From: Actinomycetospora sp. TBRC 11914
GTDB taxonomy: Bacteria; Actinomycetota; Actinomycetes; Mycobacteriales; Pseudonocardiaceae
Direction of reading: 5' to 3'
Assembly (NCBI RefSeq): GCF_012933465.1
Contig: NZ_JABBND010000027.1
Location: 1 to 62,219 of the forward strand
DNA: 62,219 nt
A program made the position numbers and the translations under genes. Shown piece after piece: positions 1-9,846 of this stretch (position 1 is its first letter; each line of letters begins with the position of its first letter). The notes beneath the pieces were generated by a model. The model worked only from the letters and a program-made list of their open reading frames with translations. It did no database searches and was not told the DNA's origin.

Positions 1-420
1 GACCGGCGCGGCGACGAGCCCGAGCTGGGTCAGCAGCTCGACCTGGTCGAAGTAGAGGGCGAAGTAGGTCATCCGTTCCCCGGAGAACTCGCAGACGTTC
101 ACGAACGGGACGCTGACCCGGCGGCCCGTGGCGGGGACGTCGCCGCTCGGGGCGTGCAGCGTCTCGGTGTGGGTGCCCTCGAACACCGCCTCCATGAGGC
201 CGCCGGACTCGCCACCGACGGCCCGTACGGCACGGCACCGGTTGTCGGGGAAGGACTCCTGCCACAGGCGGAAGAACATCGAGGCCATCTCCGTCCCCGA
301 CCCGCTCACCCCGCCCGGCGCGGTCAGCGTCGCGTCGTCGGTGAACAGGGCGGTCCAGGCGGCCTCGTCCTTGGCGTTCCAGGTGTCCAGCATGTGCTCG
401 ATCAGCTCGCGGGTGTCCAC
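1..420 (-). CDS. SnoaL-like / NTF2-fold ester cyclase family protein, cut by window edge
   Basis: The 140 visible codons start at GTG (420), preceded by a good Shine-Dalgarno sequence, GAGGAGGGG. The N-terminus reads VDTRELIEHMLDTWNAKDEAAWTAL and is followed by FTDDATLTAPGG. This is the pattern of SnoaL-like polyketide cyclase / NTF2-superfamily proteins: a helix, then a conserved D-D-A strand forming a small cone-shaped pocket. The C-terminus runs off the left edge in frame at base 1, so the gene is incomplete. Family members of about 130-150 aa include ester cyclases and many uncharacterised pocket proteins, so no substrate can be named. It lies on the same strand as, and downstream of, the metallo-hydrolase gene, with 146 bp between them, so it may be transcribed separately. 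Confidence 0.7.
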   Translation of the reverse strand, partial: MDTRELIEHMLDTWNAKDEAAWTALFTDDATLTAPGGVSGSGTEMASMFFRLWQESFPDNRCRAVRAVGGESGGLMEAVFEGTHTETLHAPSGDVPATGRRVSVPFVNVCEFSGERMTYFALYFDQVELLTQLGLVAAPV

Positions 421-566
421 GGCCCCTCCTCGTCGAGGTCGCCGGACTCCTCGACCGGCGACGTGGGCGGGCGAGTGTCAGGGCGCCGGGTCACCGACGG
501 GTGGAGGGTTCGCGGAGGTTGCGTCCCGACGGCGAGGGTGCGCGCGCACCGTCGTCGGGCGCGCAC

Positions 567-1229
567 CTACCGCATCGGCGTCCCCACCCCCCGGGCGAGC
601 ACGCGCACGTCGGTGCCCTCCGGCGACAGCGAGTCGAACAGGCCGTAGTGCAGGTCGGGGTTCGCGAGCACCGCCTCGTGGATCGGCACCGCGACCGGCG
701 GGGCGACGGCCCGCAGGTAGTCCACCGCCTCGGACACCTTCAGCCACGGCGCCCCGGTCGGCAGCAGCAGGACGTCGACGCCGGCCGGGGCCGGGACGTA
801 GGCGTCGCCCGGGTGCATGACGGTGCCGCCCTCGGCGCGCAGCACGTAGCCGTTGTTGGCGATCGTCGGGATGTCCGGGTGGATCACCGCGTGCTCGCCG
901 CGGTCCGCGCCCACGACCTCGACCCGGGTCCCCGCGACGGTGAACTCCTCGCCCGGCTCGCGGCGGGTGTGCGGGATGCCGCGCTCGCGCAGGACGTCCG
1001 CGGTCCCGGGGTCGACGACGAGCTCGGCGTCGGGGTTCTGCTCGAGCAGCGCGGGCAGCCGCTCCACGTCGAGGTGGTCGAAGTGCTGGTGGGTGACGAG
1101 GATCGCGTCGAGCCCCTCGAGGGTCTGCCAGCCGTCGGAGAAGGCGCCCGGGTCGAACAGGACGTGGGCGTCGCCGGTGTCGACGACCAGGCAGGCGTGT
1201 CCGAGGTGCACGAGTTCGGTGGCGCTCAT
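567..1229 (-). CDS. MBL-fold metal-dependent hydrolase (UlaG-like)
   Basis: A 220-aa cytosolic protein of the metallo-beta-lactamase superfamily. The zinc motif reads [10 protein letters not shown] (HxHxDH with Q in the second position), preceded by [15 protein letters not shown]. Further metal ligands are likely in the MHPGDAYV segment and the late HEAVLAN histidine. Small single-domain proteins of this type resemble UlaG / YcbL-like hydrolases of unknown substrate. I chose the ATG at 1229 ([14 protein letters not shown]), because upstream in-frame codons would reach into the purS promoter. The gene is divergent from purS, with only about 53 bp shared between them. This is not an antibiotic beta-lactamase by context. 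The function is unknown beyond hydrolase. Confidence 0.8.
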   Translation of the reverse strand: MSATELVHLGHACLVVDTGDAHVLFDPGAFSDGWQTLEGLDAILVTHQHFDHLDVERLPALLEQNPDAELVVDPGTADVLRERGIPHTRREPGEEFTVAGTRVEVVGADRGEHAVIHPDIPTIANNGYVLRAEGGTVMHPGDAYVPAPAGVDVLLLPTGAPWLKVSEAVDYLRAVAPPVAVPIHEAVLANPDLHYGLFDSLSPEGTDVRVLARGVGTPMR

Positions 1230-1269
1230 GGTCACGGCTCTTCCCCGTCGGGGGCGCCGCGCAACCCGG

Positions 1270-1275
1270 TACCGT
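1270..1275 (+). promoter_or_regulatory. -10 element of purS, leaderless start
   Basis: TACCGT is followed by exactly 7 nt and then the purS GTG at 1283. A TANNNT hexamer 6-7 nt upstream of the start codon is the standard actinobacterial arrangement for a leaderless mRNA whose first base is the start codon. No Shine-Dalgarno sequence is present. This also decides the start codon over the GTG nine bases upstream. Confidence 0.55.
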
Positions 1276-1282
1276 GGTCGGC

Positions 1283-1543
1283 GTGGCACGCGTGATCGTC
1301 GACGTCCTGCCGAAGGCCGAGATCCTCGACCCCCAGGGCCAGGCCGTGGCCCGCGCGATGGGGCGCCTGGGTGTCACCGGCGTGGCCGACGTCCGCCAGG
1401 GCAAGCACTTCGTCCTCGAGGTGGACGACGACGTGTCCGACGCCGAGCTGGAGCGGATCGCGGGCACGCTGCTCGCGAACCCGGTGATGGAGGAGTGGGT
1501 CGTGCGGCGGGGGTCGACGGTGTCCGACGGGGCGCAGGCGTGA
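1283..1543 (+). CDS. purS: Phosphoribosylformylglycinamidine synthase subunit PurS
   Basis: An 86-aa subunit of the FGAM synthase complex, which converts FGAR to FGAM in purine biosynthesis. PurS dimers bridge PurQ (glutaminase) and PurL (synthetase). The N-terminus [20 protein letters not shown] is typical of actinobacterial PurS, and full family length is reached. The start was chosen at GTG 1283 because homologues begin MARV and a -10 box lies 7 nt upstream. The stop overlaps the purQ start by 4 bp (GTGA), indicating translational coupling. M. tuberculosis has the same order (Rv0787A-Rv0788). Confidence 0.95.
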   Translation: MARVIVDVLPKAEILDPQGQAVARAMGRLGVTGVADVRQGKHFVLEVDDDVSDAELERIAGTLLANPVMEEWVVRRGSTVSDGAQA

Positions 1544-2220
1544 GCGCGCGCGTCGGGGTGATCACCTTCCCCGGCACGCTCGACGACGTCGACGCGGCCC
1601 GGGCGGTCCGCTACGCCGGCGGCGAGGCGGTGTCGCTGTGGCACCGGGACACCGACCTGCAGGGCGTCGACGCGGTCGTCGTCCCGGGCGGCTTCTCCTA
1701 CGGCGACTACCTGCGCGCCGGCGCGATCGCCGCGCGCTCGCCCGTCATGGGCCCGGTCGTCGAGGCCGCGGACCGGGGGCTGCCGGTCCTCGGGATCTGC
1801 AACGGCTTCCAGATCCTCTGCGAGGCGGGCCTGCTGCCCGGCGCCCTCGTGCGCAACTCCGGGCTGCGCTTCATCTGCCGCGAGATCCGGCTGCGGGTGG
1901 AGAACGCCGGTACCGCCTGGACGGCCGACTTCACCGACGGCGCCGAGATCACGGTGCCGCTGAAGTCCGGTGAGGGCCGCTTCGTCGCCGACGACGAGGC
2001 CCTGGCTCGCCTCGAGGGCGAGGGCCAGGTGGTGTTCCGCTACGCCGAGCCGGCCCCCAACGGTGCGCTGCACGACATCGCGGGGGTGAGCTCGGCCGAC
2101 GGCCGCGTGGTCGGCCTCATGCCCCACCCGGAGCACGCCATCGACGCGCTCACCGGGCCGAGCACCGACGGGCTCGGGCTCTTCAGCTCGGTGCTCGCCC
2201 GCCTCACGGCAGCAGCGTGA
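1540..2220 (+). CDS. purQ: Phosphoribosylformylglycinamidine synthase subunit PurQ (glutamine amidotransferase)
   Basis: A 226-aa class I glutamine amidotransferase that supplies ammonia to PurL. Diagnostic segments are [17 protein letters not shown] at the N-terminus, the oxyanion strand [19 protein letters not shown], the nucleophile elbow [10 protein letters not shown] (catalytic Cys) and the catalytic His/Glu in MPHPEHAID near the C-terminus. It starts at GTG 1540, overlapping purS by 4 bp. The 3' end overlaps the convergent gene at 2204-2719 by 17 bp, so there is no room for a terminator between them. Confidence 0.96.
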   Translation: MSARVGVITFPGTLDDVDAARAVRYAGGEAVSLWHRDTDLQGVDAVVVPGGFSYGDYLRAGAIAARSPVMGPVVEAADRGLPVLGICNGFQILCEAGLLPGALVRNSGLRFICREIRLRVENAGTAWTADFTDGAEITVPLKSGEGRFVADDEALARLEGEGQVVFRYAEPAPNGALHDIAGVSSADGRVVGLMPHPEHAIDALTGPSTDGLGLFSSVLARLTAAA

Positions 2221-2719
2221 CCCGCAGCTCCCACAGGTCGGCGTAGACCATCACCATCCGGCCGCCGAGGTGCAGGACCAGGCCCCGCATCTCGTCGGGC
2301 CGCTCGACGTGCCCGACGACCCGGTCGACGTCCTCCAGCGCGTCGCCCACCACCTCGTCGAACGGTGCCTCGCCGCCGACGTCCGTCCCGTCGTCGCCCT
2401 CGGGCGCCGGGGCGGGGAGCACCGGGACGATGGTGTCGCCCCGGGCGCCCGGCGCGATGGCGAGGACCACCGGCCCGGAGGCACCGTCGAAGACCAGCTC
2501 GAGCATGCCCCGGGAGGGGTCGACGTACGGCGCGACGCTCGCCGGCACGCGTCCTTCGGTGTCGAGACGGTGACGGCGGACCTCGGTGAGCTCACGGTCG
2601 AGGACGAGGGAGAGGGCGGCCAGCGGATCGGGCCGCGCGGCGGCGGCGCGCTCGGCGGACGAGGAGGCCGCCGCCGACGCGGTGCCGACCCTCTGTGCGC
2701 GGACGGATGCTGCGGTCAT
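2204..2719 (-). CDS. Conserved hypothetical protein
   Basis: A 171-aa protein I cannot assign to a named family. The N-terminal 35 residues are Ala/Arg/Ser-rich and probably disordered. The remainder alternates beta-like segments ([40 protein letters not shown]) with an acidic linker [18 protein letters not shown]. There is no signal peptide, transmembrane segment or catalytic motif. I chose the ATG at 2719. The gene is convergent with and overlaps purQ by 17 bp, and is divergent from purL across about 270 bp. The codon bias is strongly GC3 and the reading frame is clean, so the gene is likely real. Confidence 0.65.
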   Translation of the reverse strand: MTAASVRAQRVGTASAAASSSAERAAAARPDPLAALSLVLDRELTEVRRHRLDTEGRVPASVAPYVDPSRGMLELVFDGASGPVVLAIAPGARGDTIVPVLPAPAPEGDDGTDVGGEAPFDEVVGDALEDVDRVVGHVERPDEMRGLVLHLGGRMVMVYADLWELRVTLLP

Positions 2720-2978
2720 GGCGTCATCATGGATCCGGGGTCCGACAGTCACGCGGATCGACACGACACGCCATGCGGGGACTCGCCGAGACGTCGTGGT
2801 CGCACCGCGAGCGGCCACCCGATCGATCGACACGCGCAGTGAGTGAGATGTGCGGTCGGTGACGCACGACGAGTGACCTGTCGAACACGCTGCGGCGCTC
2901 TCGTCAACCGTTCGGGTCGTTTGGATCACGCTCGTCGTGGGGAGGAGCACGTACGGCGTCCCCGCTCGCTCGCGTGCG

Positions 2979-2984
2979 TAGGGT
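2979..2984 (+). promoter_or_regulatory. -10 element of purL, leaderless start
   Basis: TAGGGT, then 7 nt (cgatgac), then the GTG at 2992. The spacing fits a leaderless transcript and argues that purL starts at 2992 rather than at the in-frame GTG at 2974. No Shine-Dalgarno sequence precedes 2992. Confidence 0.5.
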
Positions 2985-2991
2985 CGATGAC

Positions 2992-5295
<2,304 letters not shown>

Positions 5296-5318
5296 CGTCG
5301 GACCGTCCCCGGGCCGGT

Positions 5319-5370
5319 GGCAATGGCACATTCCTGGCGTTGGACGCGAGGACGGCGCCGTTCGCTCATC
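5319..5370. repeat. 52-bp intergenic repeat, copy 1 (GGCAATGGCACATTCCTGGC type)
   Basis: The segment begins GGCAATGGCACATTCCTGGC and ends CGCCGTTCGCTCATC. It recurs at 5394-5445 with no difference that I can see, and in a diverged form at 39093-39144. It contains the 10-bp palindrome ACGGCGCCGT. It lies in the tail-to-tail junction between purL and the SGNH hydrolase. Short reading frames across it are artefacts of the repeat. Confidence 0.85.
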
Positions 5371-5393
5371 GGGTTCCGGGGCCGCCCGACGCC

Positions 5394-5445
5394 GGCAATG
5401 GCACATTCCTGGCGTTGGACGCGAGGACGGCGCCGTTCGCTCATC
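5394..5445. repeat. 52-bp intergenic repeat, copy 2
   Basis: Direct repeat of 5319-5370, offset by 75 bp in the same orientation. The 23 bp between the two copies (gggttccggggccgcccgac...) are unrelated. The near-perfect identity of the tandem pair suggests recent duplication or gene conversion. Confidence 0.85.
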
Positions 5446-5464
5446 CCAGGGCCGGGGCGGGACC

Positions 5465-6151
5465 TCAGCTCCCCAGCGCCGCCGTGAACGCCCGCGCCAT
5501 CCGCCGGTAGCCCAGCGCGTTCGGGTGCGCGAGGTCCGGGCCGCACTCCCACGGGATCAGCCCCCGGGTGGCGGCCTCGACCCGCGCCAGCCGCAGGTCG
5601 GACCGCGCCCCGACGACCTCCCGGGCCACGGCGGACAGCCGGGCGCCCGCGGCCCGGGTGCGGCCGTACTTGAGGTCGGGCACGTCGCCCACCAGCGACC
5701 CGCTCGGCAGCGCCGCGCAGAGCTCGCCCAGCAGCCGGCGGAACTCCTCGGGCTCGGTGCCGCCCGAGGCGTCGTTGGTGCCGACCTCGACCGCGACGAG
5801 GGTGCCCGGCTCGCCGCGCAGCGCGGCCCCGGGGACCCGGGGGAGCTGGTCGGCGAGGACGTCCGCCACGCCGGCGCCGACGACGCCGAGGCAGAGCACG
5901 CGCACCCGGCGCCCGGTCCGGGCCTCCATCGCGTCGGCCAGCCGCCCGGCCCAGGAACGCTCGGGGTGGATCGAGCCCATGCCCTGGGCGAGCGAGTCGC
6001 CGAGCGCGACGAGCAGCACGTCCCCGGGGGAGCGCCCGCGGCGGCGCCAGTAGGCCGCGTGGTCGGCCTCCATCGTCTGCGCGGCCGCGAGCCCCCGCGC
6101 CCACACCGCGAGGACGGCCAGCACCAGCACCCCGAGCGCGCGTCGCAGCAC
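5465..6151 (-). CDS. SGNH/GDSL-type hydrolase, membrane-anchored or secreted
   Basis: A 228-aa protein starting at GTG 6151. The N-terminal hydrophobic stretch LGVLVLAVLAVWARGLAAAQ follows RR and acts as a signal peptide or anchor. The block I motif VALGDSLAQGMGS carries the catalytic Ser (GDS). Block III is VEVGTNDASGG, with the oxyanion-hole Asn (GxND). Block V, DLAHPNALGYRRMA, supplies the Asp-x-x-His pair. The catalytic set is complete, so an extracytoplasmic esterase or lipase acting on acyl esters is likely, with unknown substrate. It is convergent with purL across the 52-bp repeat pair, and divergent from the SCP-like gene. Confidence 0.85.
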   Translation of the reverse strand: MLRRALGVLVLAVLAVWARGLAAAQTMEADHAAYWRRRGRSPGDVLLVALGDSLAQGMGSIHPERSWAGRLADAMEARTGRRVRVLCLGVVGAGVADVLADQLPRVPGAALRGEPGTLVAVEVGTNDASGGTEPEEFRRLLGELCAALPSGSLVGDVPDLKYGRTRAAGARLSAVAREVVGARSDLRLARVEAATRGLIPWECGPDLAHPNALGYRRMARAFTAALGS

Positions 6152-6229
6152 GGTGCCAGCCTGGCAGGTGCCCCGACGGCGGGCGGCACCGGCGGGCTCC
6201 CCGCCCGACGGCCTAGATTCGGGGGAACC

Positions 6230-6667
6230 ATGCCGAACCGACGCGCCCCCGCCCCCGACGAGGTGCGCGACGCCCTGGCCGCGGTCGCCGCCTGGGTGGA
6301 CGCGCGCCCCGACGGCCCGACCCCCGACGACACCGTGCCCGCCCCGCCCCGGGCGGTCCGCGCGGCGGCGGTCCGCACGTCGCTCGCCGCGCTCGAGCAC
6401 CTCGCCCCGGGCCGCAGCGTCGAGATGCGAGTTCCGCCGTTCGGCGCAGTACACTGCATCGATGGGCCTCGCCACACCCGGGGCACGCCGCCCAACGTCG
6501 TCGAGACCGATCCCCGCACCTGGTGCGCCCTCGCGCTCGGGCGGACGGAGTTCGACGCGGCCGTCGCGGCCGGCGCCGTCCGCGCGTCGGGCCACCGCGC
6601 CCCGCAGGTCGGCCACTGGCTGCCCCTCGTCGACGCGACGACGTCGACCGGGGACGCGCCGTGGTGA
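6230..6667 (+). CDS. Sterol-carrier-protein-like family protein (Rv0807 type)
   Basis: A 145-aa cytosolic protein starting at ATG 6230 after a purine-rich GGGGGAACC, with the possible -10 TAGATT 10 nt further up. The sequence VRAAAVRTSLAALEHLAPGRSVEMRVPPFGAVHCIDG followed by HTRGTPPNVVETDPRTWCALALG matches the SCP-like / bacterial sterol carrier family protein that actinobacteria keep just upstream of purF (Rv0807 in M. tuberculosis). The T-x-W segment near ETDPRTW is the usual family signature. The biochemical role is unknown. Here it is separated from purF by a methyltransferase and a c-di-GMP enzyme, unlike in mycobacteria. Confidence 0.75.
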   Translation: MPNRRAPAPDEVRDALAAVAAWVDARPDGPTPDDTVPAPPRAVRAAAVRTSLAALEHLAPGRSVEMRVPPFGAVHCIDGPRHTRGTPPNVVETDPRTWCALALGRTEFDAAVAAGAVRASGHRAPQVGHWLPLVDATTSTGDAPW

Positions 6668-6757
6668 TCGCCGACCGTGACGGGTCATCCGTCCGAGACC
6701 GCACCCACCGGCGGGGGTCGGTCGTATGCTCACGGTGACCGGGGGGAAGGGGAGCCA

Positions 6758-7561
6758 GTGACGCGACCGGCCTGGGCTCCGCAGGAGGTCGACATCGACC
6801 GTCCGAGTGCGGCGCGCGTCTACGACTACTACCTCGGCGGCAGCCACAACTTCGCGGTCGACCGCGAGATGGCCCGCGCGGCGATCGCCGACTGGCCCGA
6901 CCTGCCCCGCGTCATGCAGGCCAACCGGGCCTTCATGCGCCGCGCCGTCCGGTACTGCGCCGCGCAGGGCATCGACCAGTTCCTCGACGTCGGGTCGGGC
7001 ATCCCCACCGTGGGCAACGTCCACGAGGTCGCCCAGGCCGAGGACCCCACGGCGCGGGTCGTCTACGTCGACATCGACCCCGTGGCCGTCGCGCACGCCC
7101 GGGCCCTGCTCGCCGACGACACCCGCACCGGCGTCGTGCACGCCGACTTCCTCGACGTCGACGCCGTGCTGGGCGACCCGATGACGCGGGCGGTGCTCGA
7201 CCTCGACCGGCCGGTGGCCCTGCTCGTCGTGGCGCTGCTGCACTTCGTCGGCGACGAGCGCCGGCCGGCGGACGCGCTCGCCCGCTACCGCGACGCGCTC
7301 GCCCCCGGCAGCCACCTGGTGCTGAGCCACGCGTCGGCGGACATCATGCCGCCGGAGCAGGCCGACGAGCACGTGGCGCTCTACCGCCGCACGGCCACGC
7401 CGATGTCGATGCGCCCGCACGACGAGGTCGTCGGCTTCTTCGACGGCTTCACCCTGCTCGACCCCGGCGTCGTCGGGCTCCCGTTCTGGCGCCCGGACGG
7501 CCCGGTCCCCGCGGGGGCCGACCGCAACCCCGGGTACGCGGGCGTCGGGCGCCGTGACTGA
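6758..7561 (+). CDS. SAM-dependent methyltransferase, DUF574 / Methyltransf_19 family
   Basis: A 267-aa protein. The N-terminal signature IDRPSAARVYDYYLGGSHNF AVDRE is the hallmark of the actinobacterial S-adenosyl methyltransferase family DUF574. The SAM-binding Rossmann motif follows as FLDVGSGIPTVGNVHEVAQ, with VVYVDIDPVAVAHARALL as the acidic-loop strand. Substrates of this family are unknown. I chose GTG 6758 because a strong purine-rich Shine-Dalgarno (GGGGGGAAGGGGAG) lies just upstream. A -10-like TATGCT (from 6725) sits about 28 nt further up. The 3' end overlaps the next gene by 8 bp, so the two are translationally coupled. Confidence 0.88.
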   Translation: MTRPAWAPQEVDIDRPSAARVYDYYLGGSHNFAVDREMARAAIADWPDLPRVMQANRAFMRRAVRYCAAQGIDQFLDVGSGIPTVGNVHEVAQAEDPTARVVYVDIDPVAVAHARALLADDTRTGVVHADFLDVDAVLGDPMTRAVLDLDRPVALLVVALLHFVGDERRPADALARYRDALAPGSHLVLSHASADIMPPEQADEHVALYRRTATPMSMRPHDEVVGFFDGFTLLDPGVVGLPFWRPDGPVPAGADRNPGYAGVGRRD

Positions 7562-9770
7562 GCCGGGGCGCGCCGGGCTGCGACCACGCCCGCCGGACCA
7601 GGACGACGCCCGTCGTGACGGGGACGCCGTCCACGCGCTCGCGCGCGACTGGGCCGCCGAGGTCGAGGGCACCAGCTACGTCCCGATGGGGTCCGACGAG
7701 CTCGTCGAGTACCTCACCGAGATCAGCGCCGACCTCGTGGCGGCCCTCCGCGCCCGCCCCGCCGACACCGGGGTGGGCCTGGAGGCGGGCCGCCGCCTCG
7801 TCGCCGCCCACTTCACCGGCCCGTCGACGGTGGAGCGCACGATCGTCCTGCTCGCCACCCGGCTGCCCGAGCTGCTCGGCGACGAGGTCCGCGCGGACGT
7901 CACCGTGCTGATCGGCGCGCTGGCCGCGGGCTACTCGACGACGCTGCGCGACCGCACCCTCGACGAGCAGGAGGCCATCCGGCGGGCGGTGATCGTCGCG
8001 CGGCACCAGACCGAGCAGGCCCTGCACGCCAGCGAGGCCCGGTTCCGCGCGATGTTCTACGAGGCCGCGATCGGCATCGGCCTCGGCGACCTGCAGGGCC
8101 GCATCGTCGAGGTCAACCCGAAGCTCACCGAGCTGTTCGGCTACACCGCGCAGGAGATGCGCCGCCGCACCGTCGGGGAGCTCGCGCACCCGGACGACCT
8201 GCCGTCGGTGTGGGTGCAGTACGAGCGGCTGCTCGCCGGGGAGCTGGACAACTTCGGGGTGGAGAAGCGGTTCTACCGCAAGGACGGCGAGGAGATCATC
8301 TGCAACCTGACGCTCTCGCTGGTCCGCGACGAGCACGGTGACCCCGCCTACCAGGTCGCGATGCTCGAGGACGTCACCGAGCGGCACCTGCTCCAGTCCC
8401 ACCTCGAGTACCAGGCCTATCACGACACCCTGACGACGCTGCCCAACCGCGCGCTCTTCTCCGCGCGCATCGAGCGCATCTTCGACAGCACCCCGCCGCA
8501 CTCGGCCCGGCGCATCGGCATCTGCTTCCTCGACCTCGACGGGTTCAAGGCGGTCAACGACAGCCTCGGCCACGAGGTCGGCGACCTCATGCTCCAGGCC
8601 GTCGCGACGCGGCTGGCCGAGCAGGCCACCGACGGCGAGCTGGTGGCGCGGATGGGCGGCGACGAGTTCGTCGTCCTCGTGGAGAACTCCCGCGGCGTCG
8701 CCCAGCTCGTGGCGCTGGCCGAGCGGCTCCTCGACGCCCTCGGCCGCCCGCTCGTCCTGGCCGGCCAGGAGCTCTCCGTCACCGCCAGCATCGGCATCGT
8801 CGAACGGCCCGTCGCCGACGGCGACACCTCCGACCTCATGCGCGCGGCCGACATCACCCTCTACTCCGCCAAGGCCGACGGCCGCGGCCGGTGGGCGCTG
8901 CACGACCCGAGCCGCGACGAGGCCGAGGTCACCCGCTTCGCGCTGTCCGCGGCGATGCCGGTCGCGATCGAGCGCGAGGAGTTCTTCGCGCTCTACCAGC
9001 CGCTGGTCGCGATGTCCGACCACGGGATGCGCGGCGTCGAGGCCCTCGTCCGCTGGCACCACCCGCAGCTGGGGGTGCTCGGGCCGGGCCGTTTCATCGG
9101 GCTGGCCGAGGAGACCGGCGCGATCGTGGCCCTCGGGCACTGGGTGCTGGTCCGGGCCTGCCGCGACGCCCGGCGCTGGTACGACGAGTTCGGCGACGCC
9201 GCCCCGTTCGTCTCGGTCAACGTCGCGCCGCGGCAGCTGCACGAGCCGAACCTGCTCGGCGACGTCGAGGTGGTGCTCGCCGAGACCGGCCTGCCGCCGC
9301 ACCTGCTGCAGATCGAGCTCACCGAACGGGCGCTGACCAGTGACGAGGGTGCCCCGCTCAAGGCTCTCGACGGGCTGCGCGCGCTCGGGGTGCGCATCGC
9401 CATCGACGACTTCGGCACCGGCTACTCGAACCTGTCCTACCTGCGCAAGCTCCCGGTCGACGTCATCAAGCTCGACGGGTCGTTCGGGGAGGGCCTCCGC
9501 GAGGCCGACGCGGCCGACCCGGTCGACGAGCGCATCCTCGGCACCCTCGTCGAGCTCGGCCACGCCCTCGGCATGACGGTGTGCGCGGAGGGCGTCGAGA
9601 CGGCGGCGCAGGCGGCGCGGCTGCGCCGGCTCGGGTGCGACGAGGGCCAGGGCTGGCACTTCGCCGCCGCGCTGCCGCGCGAGGACATCGGGGACGTGCT
9701 GCGCGACCCGGCCGGACCGCCCTGGCCCGGACCCGCGCGCGACGCGGTGACCGGTCCGTCCGTTTCCTGA
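7554..9770 (+). CDS. PAS-GGDEF-EAL bifunctional c-di-GMP synthase/phosphodiesterase
   Basis: A 738-aa cytosolic protein that is likely to make and degrade c-di-GMP. Residues 1-150 form an alpha-helical N-terminal region of unknown type. A PAS domain at about 160-280 (EARFRAMFYEAAIGIG, VEVNPKLTELFGY) is the sensor. The GGDEF domain has an intact active-site motif MGGDEFVVL (GGDEF at 368-372) and FLDLDGFKAVNDSLGH. The EAL domain has EALVRWHHP (EAL 496-498), ELTE, the DDFGTGYSNLSYL motif and a late AEGVE, so its catalytic residues look complete. The gene starts at GTG 7554, inside the upstream methyltransferase (8-bp overlap). There is no transmembrane segment. With the second GGDEF protein (31505-32548) and RsiG (14450-15019) it suggests local clustering of c-di-GMP functions. 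Confidence 0.93.
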   Translation: MTEPGRAGLRPRPPDQDDARRDGDAVHALARDWAAEVEGTSYVPMGSDELVEYLTEISADLVAALRARPADTGVGLEAGRRLVAAHFTGPSTVERTIVLLATRLPELLGDEVRADVTVLIGALAAGYSTTLRDRTLDEQEAIRRAVIVARHQTEQALHASEARFRAMFYEAAIGIGLGDLQGRIVEVNPKLTELFGYTAQEMRRRTVGELAHPDDLPSVWVQYERLLAGELDNFGVEKRFYRKDGEEIICNLTLSLVRDEHGDPAYQVAMLEDVTERHLLQSHLEYQAYHDTLTTLPNRALFSARIERIFDSTPPHSARRIGICFLDLDGFKAVNDSLGHEVGDLMLQAVATRLAEQATDGELVARMGGDEFVVLVENSRGVAQLVALAERLLDALGRPLVLAGQELSVTASIGIVERPVADGDTSDLMRAADITLYSAKADGRGRWALHDPSRDEAEVTRFALSAAMPVAIEREEFFALYQPLVAMSDHGMRGVEALVRWHHPQLGVLGPGRFIGLAEETGAIVALGHWVLVRACRDARRWYDEFGDAAPFVSVNVAPRQLHEPNLLGDVEVVLAETGLPPHLLQIELTERALTSDEGAPLKALDGLRALGVRIAIDDFGTGYSNLSYLRKLPVDVIKLDGSFGEGLREADAADPVDERILGTLVELGHALGMTVCAEGVETAAQAARLRRLGCDEGQGWHFAAALPREDIGDVLRDPAGPPWPGPARDAVTGPSVS

Positions 9771-9846
9771 GGATTCCCGACGACGGGTCGGCAGGCGTGA
9801 CGGCCGTGACCCGCGACCGCGGCGGGCCGCGCACGTACCCTGGGAG

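Noticed and set aside
567..1229. Antibiotic-resistance beta-lactamase
   Set aside because: The MBL fold alone does not imply this. The sequence lacks the features of class B enzymes and a signal peptide.
5296..5464. Short proteins reading ECAIA / TFLALDARTAPFAH from the repeat pair
   Set aside because: They arise only because the 52-bp repeat is open in several frames. The units are intergenic and there is no ribosome site.
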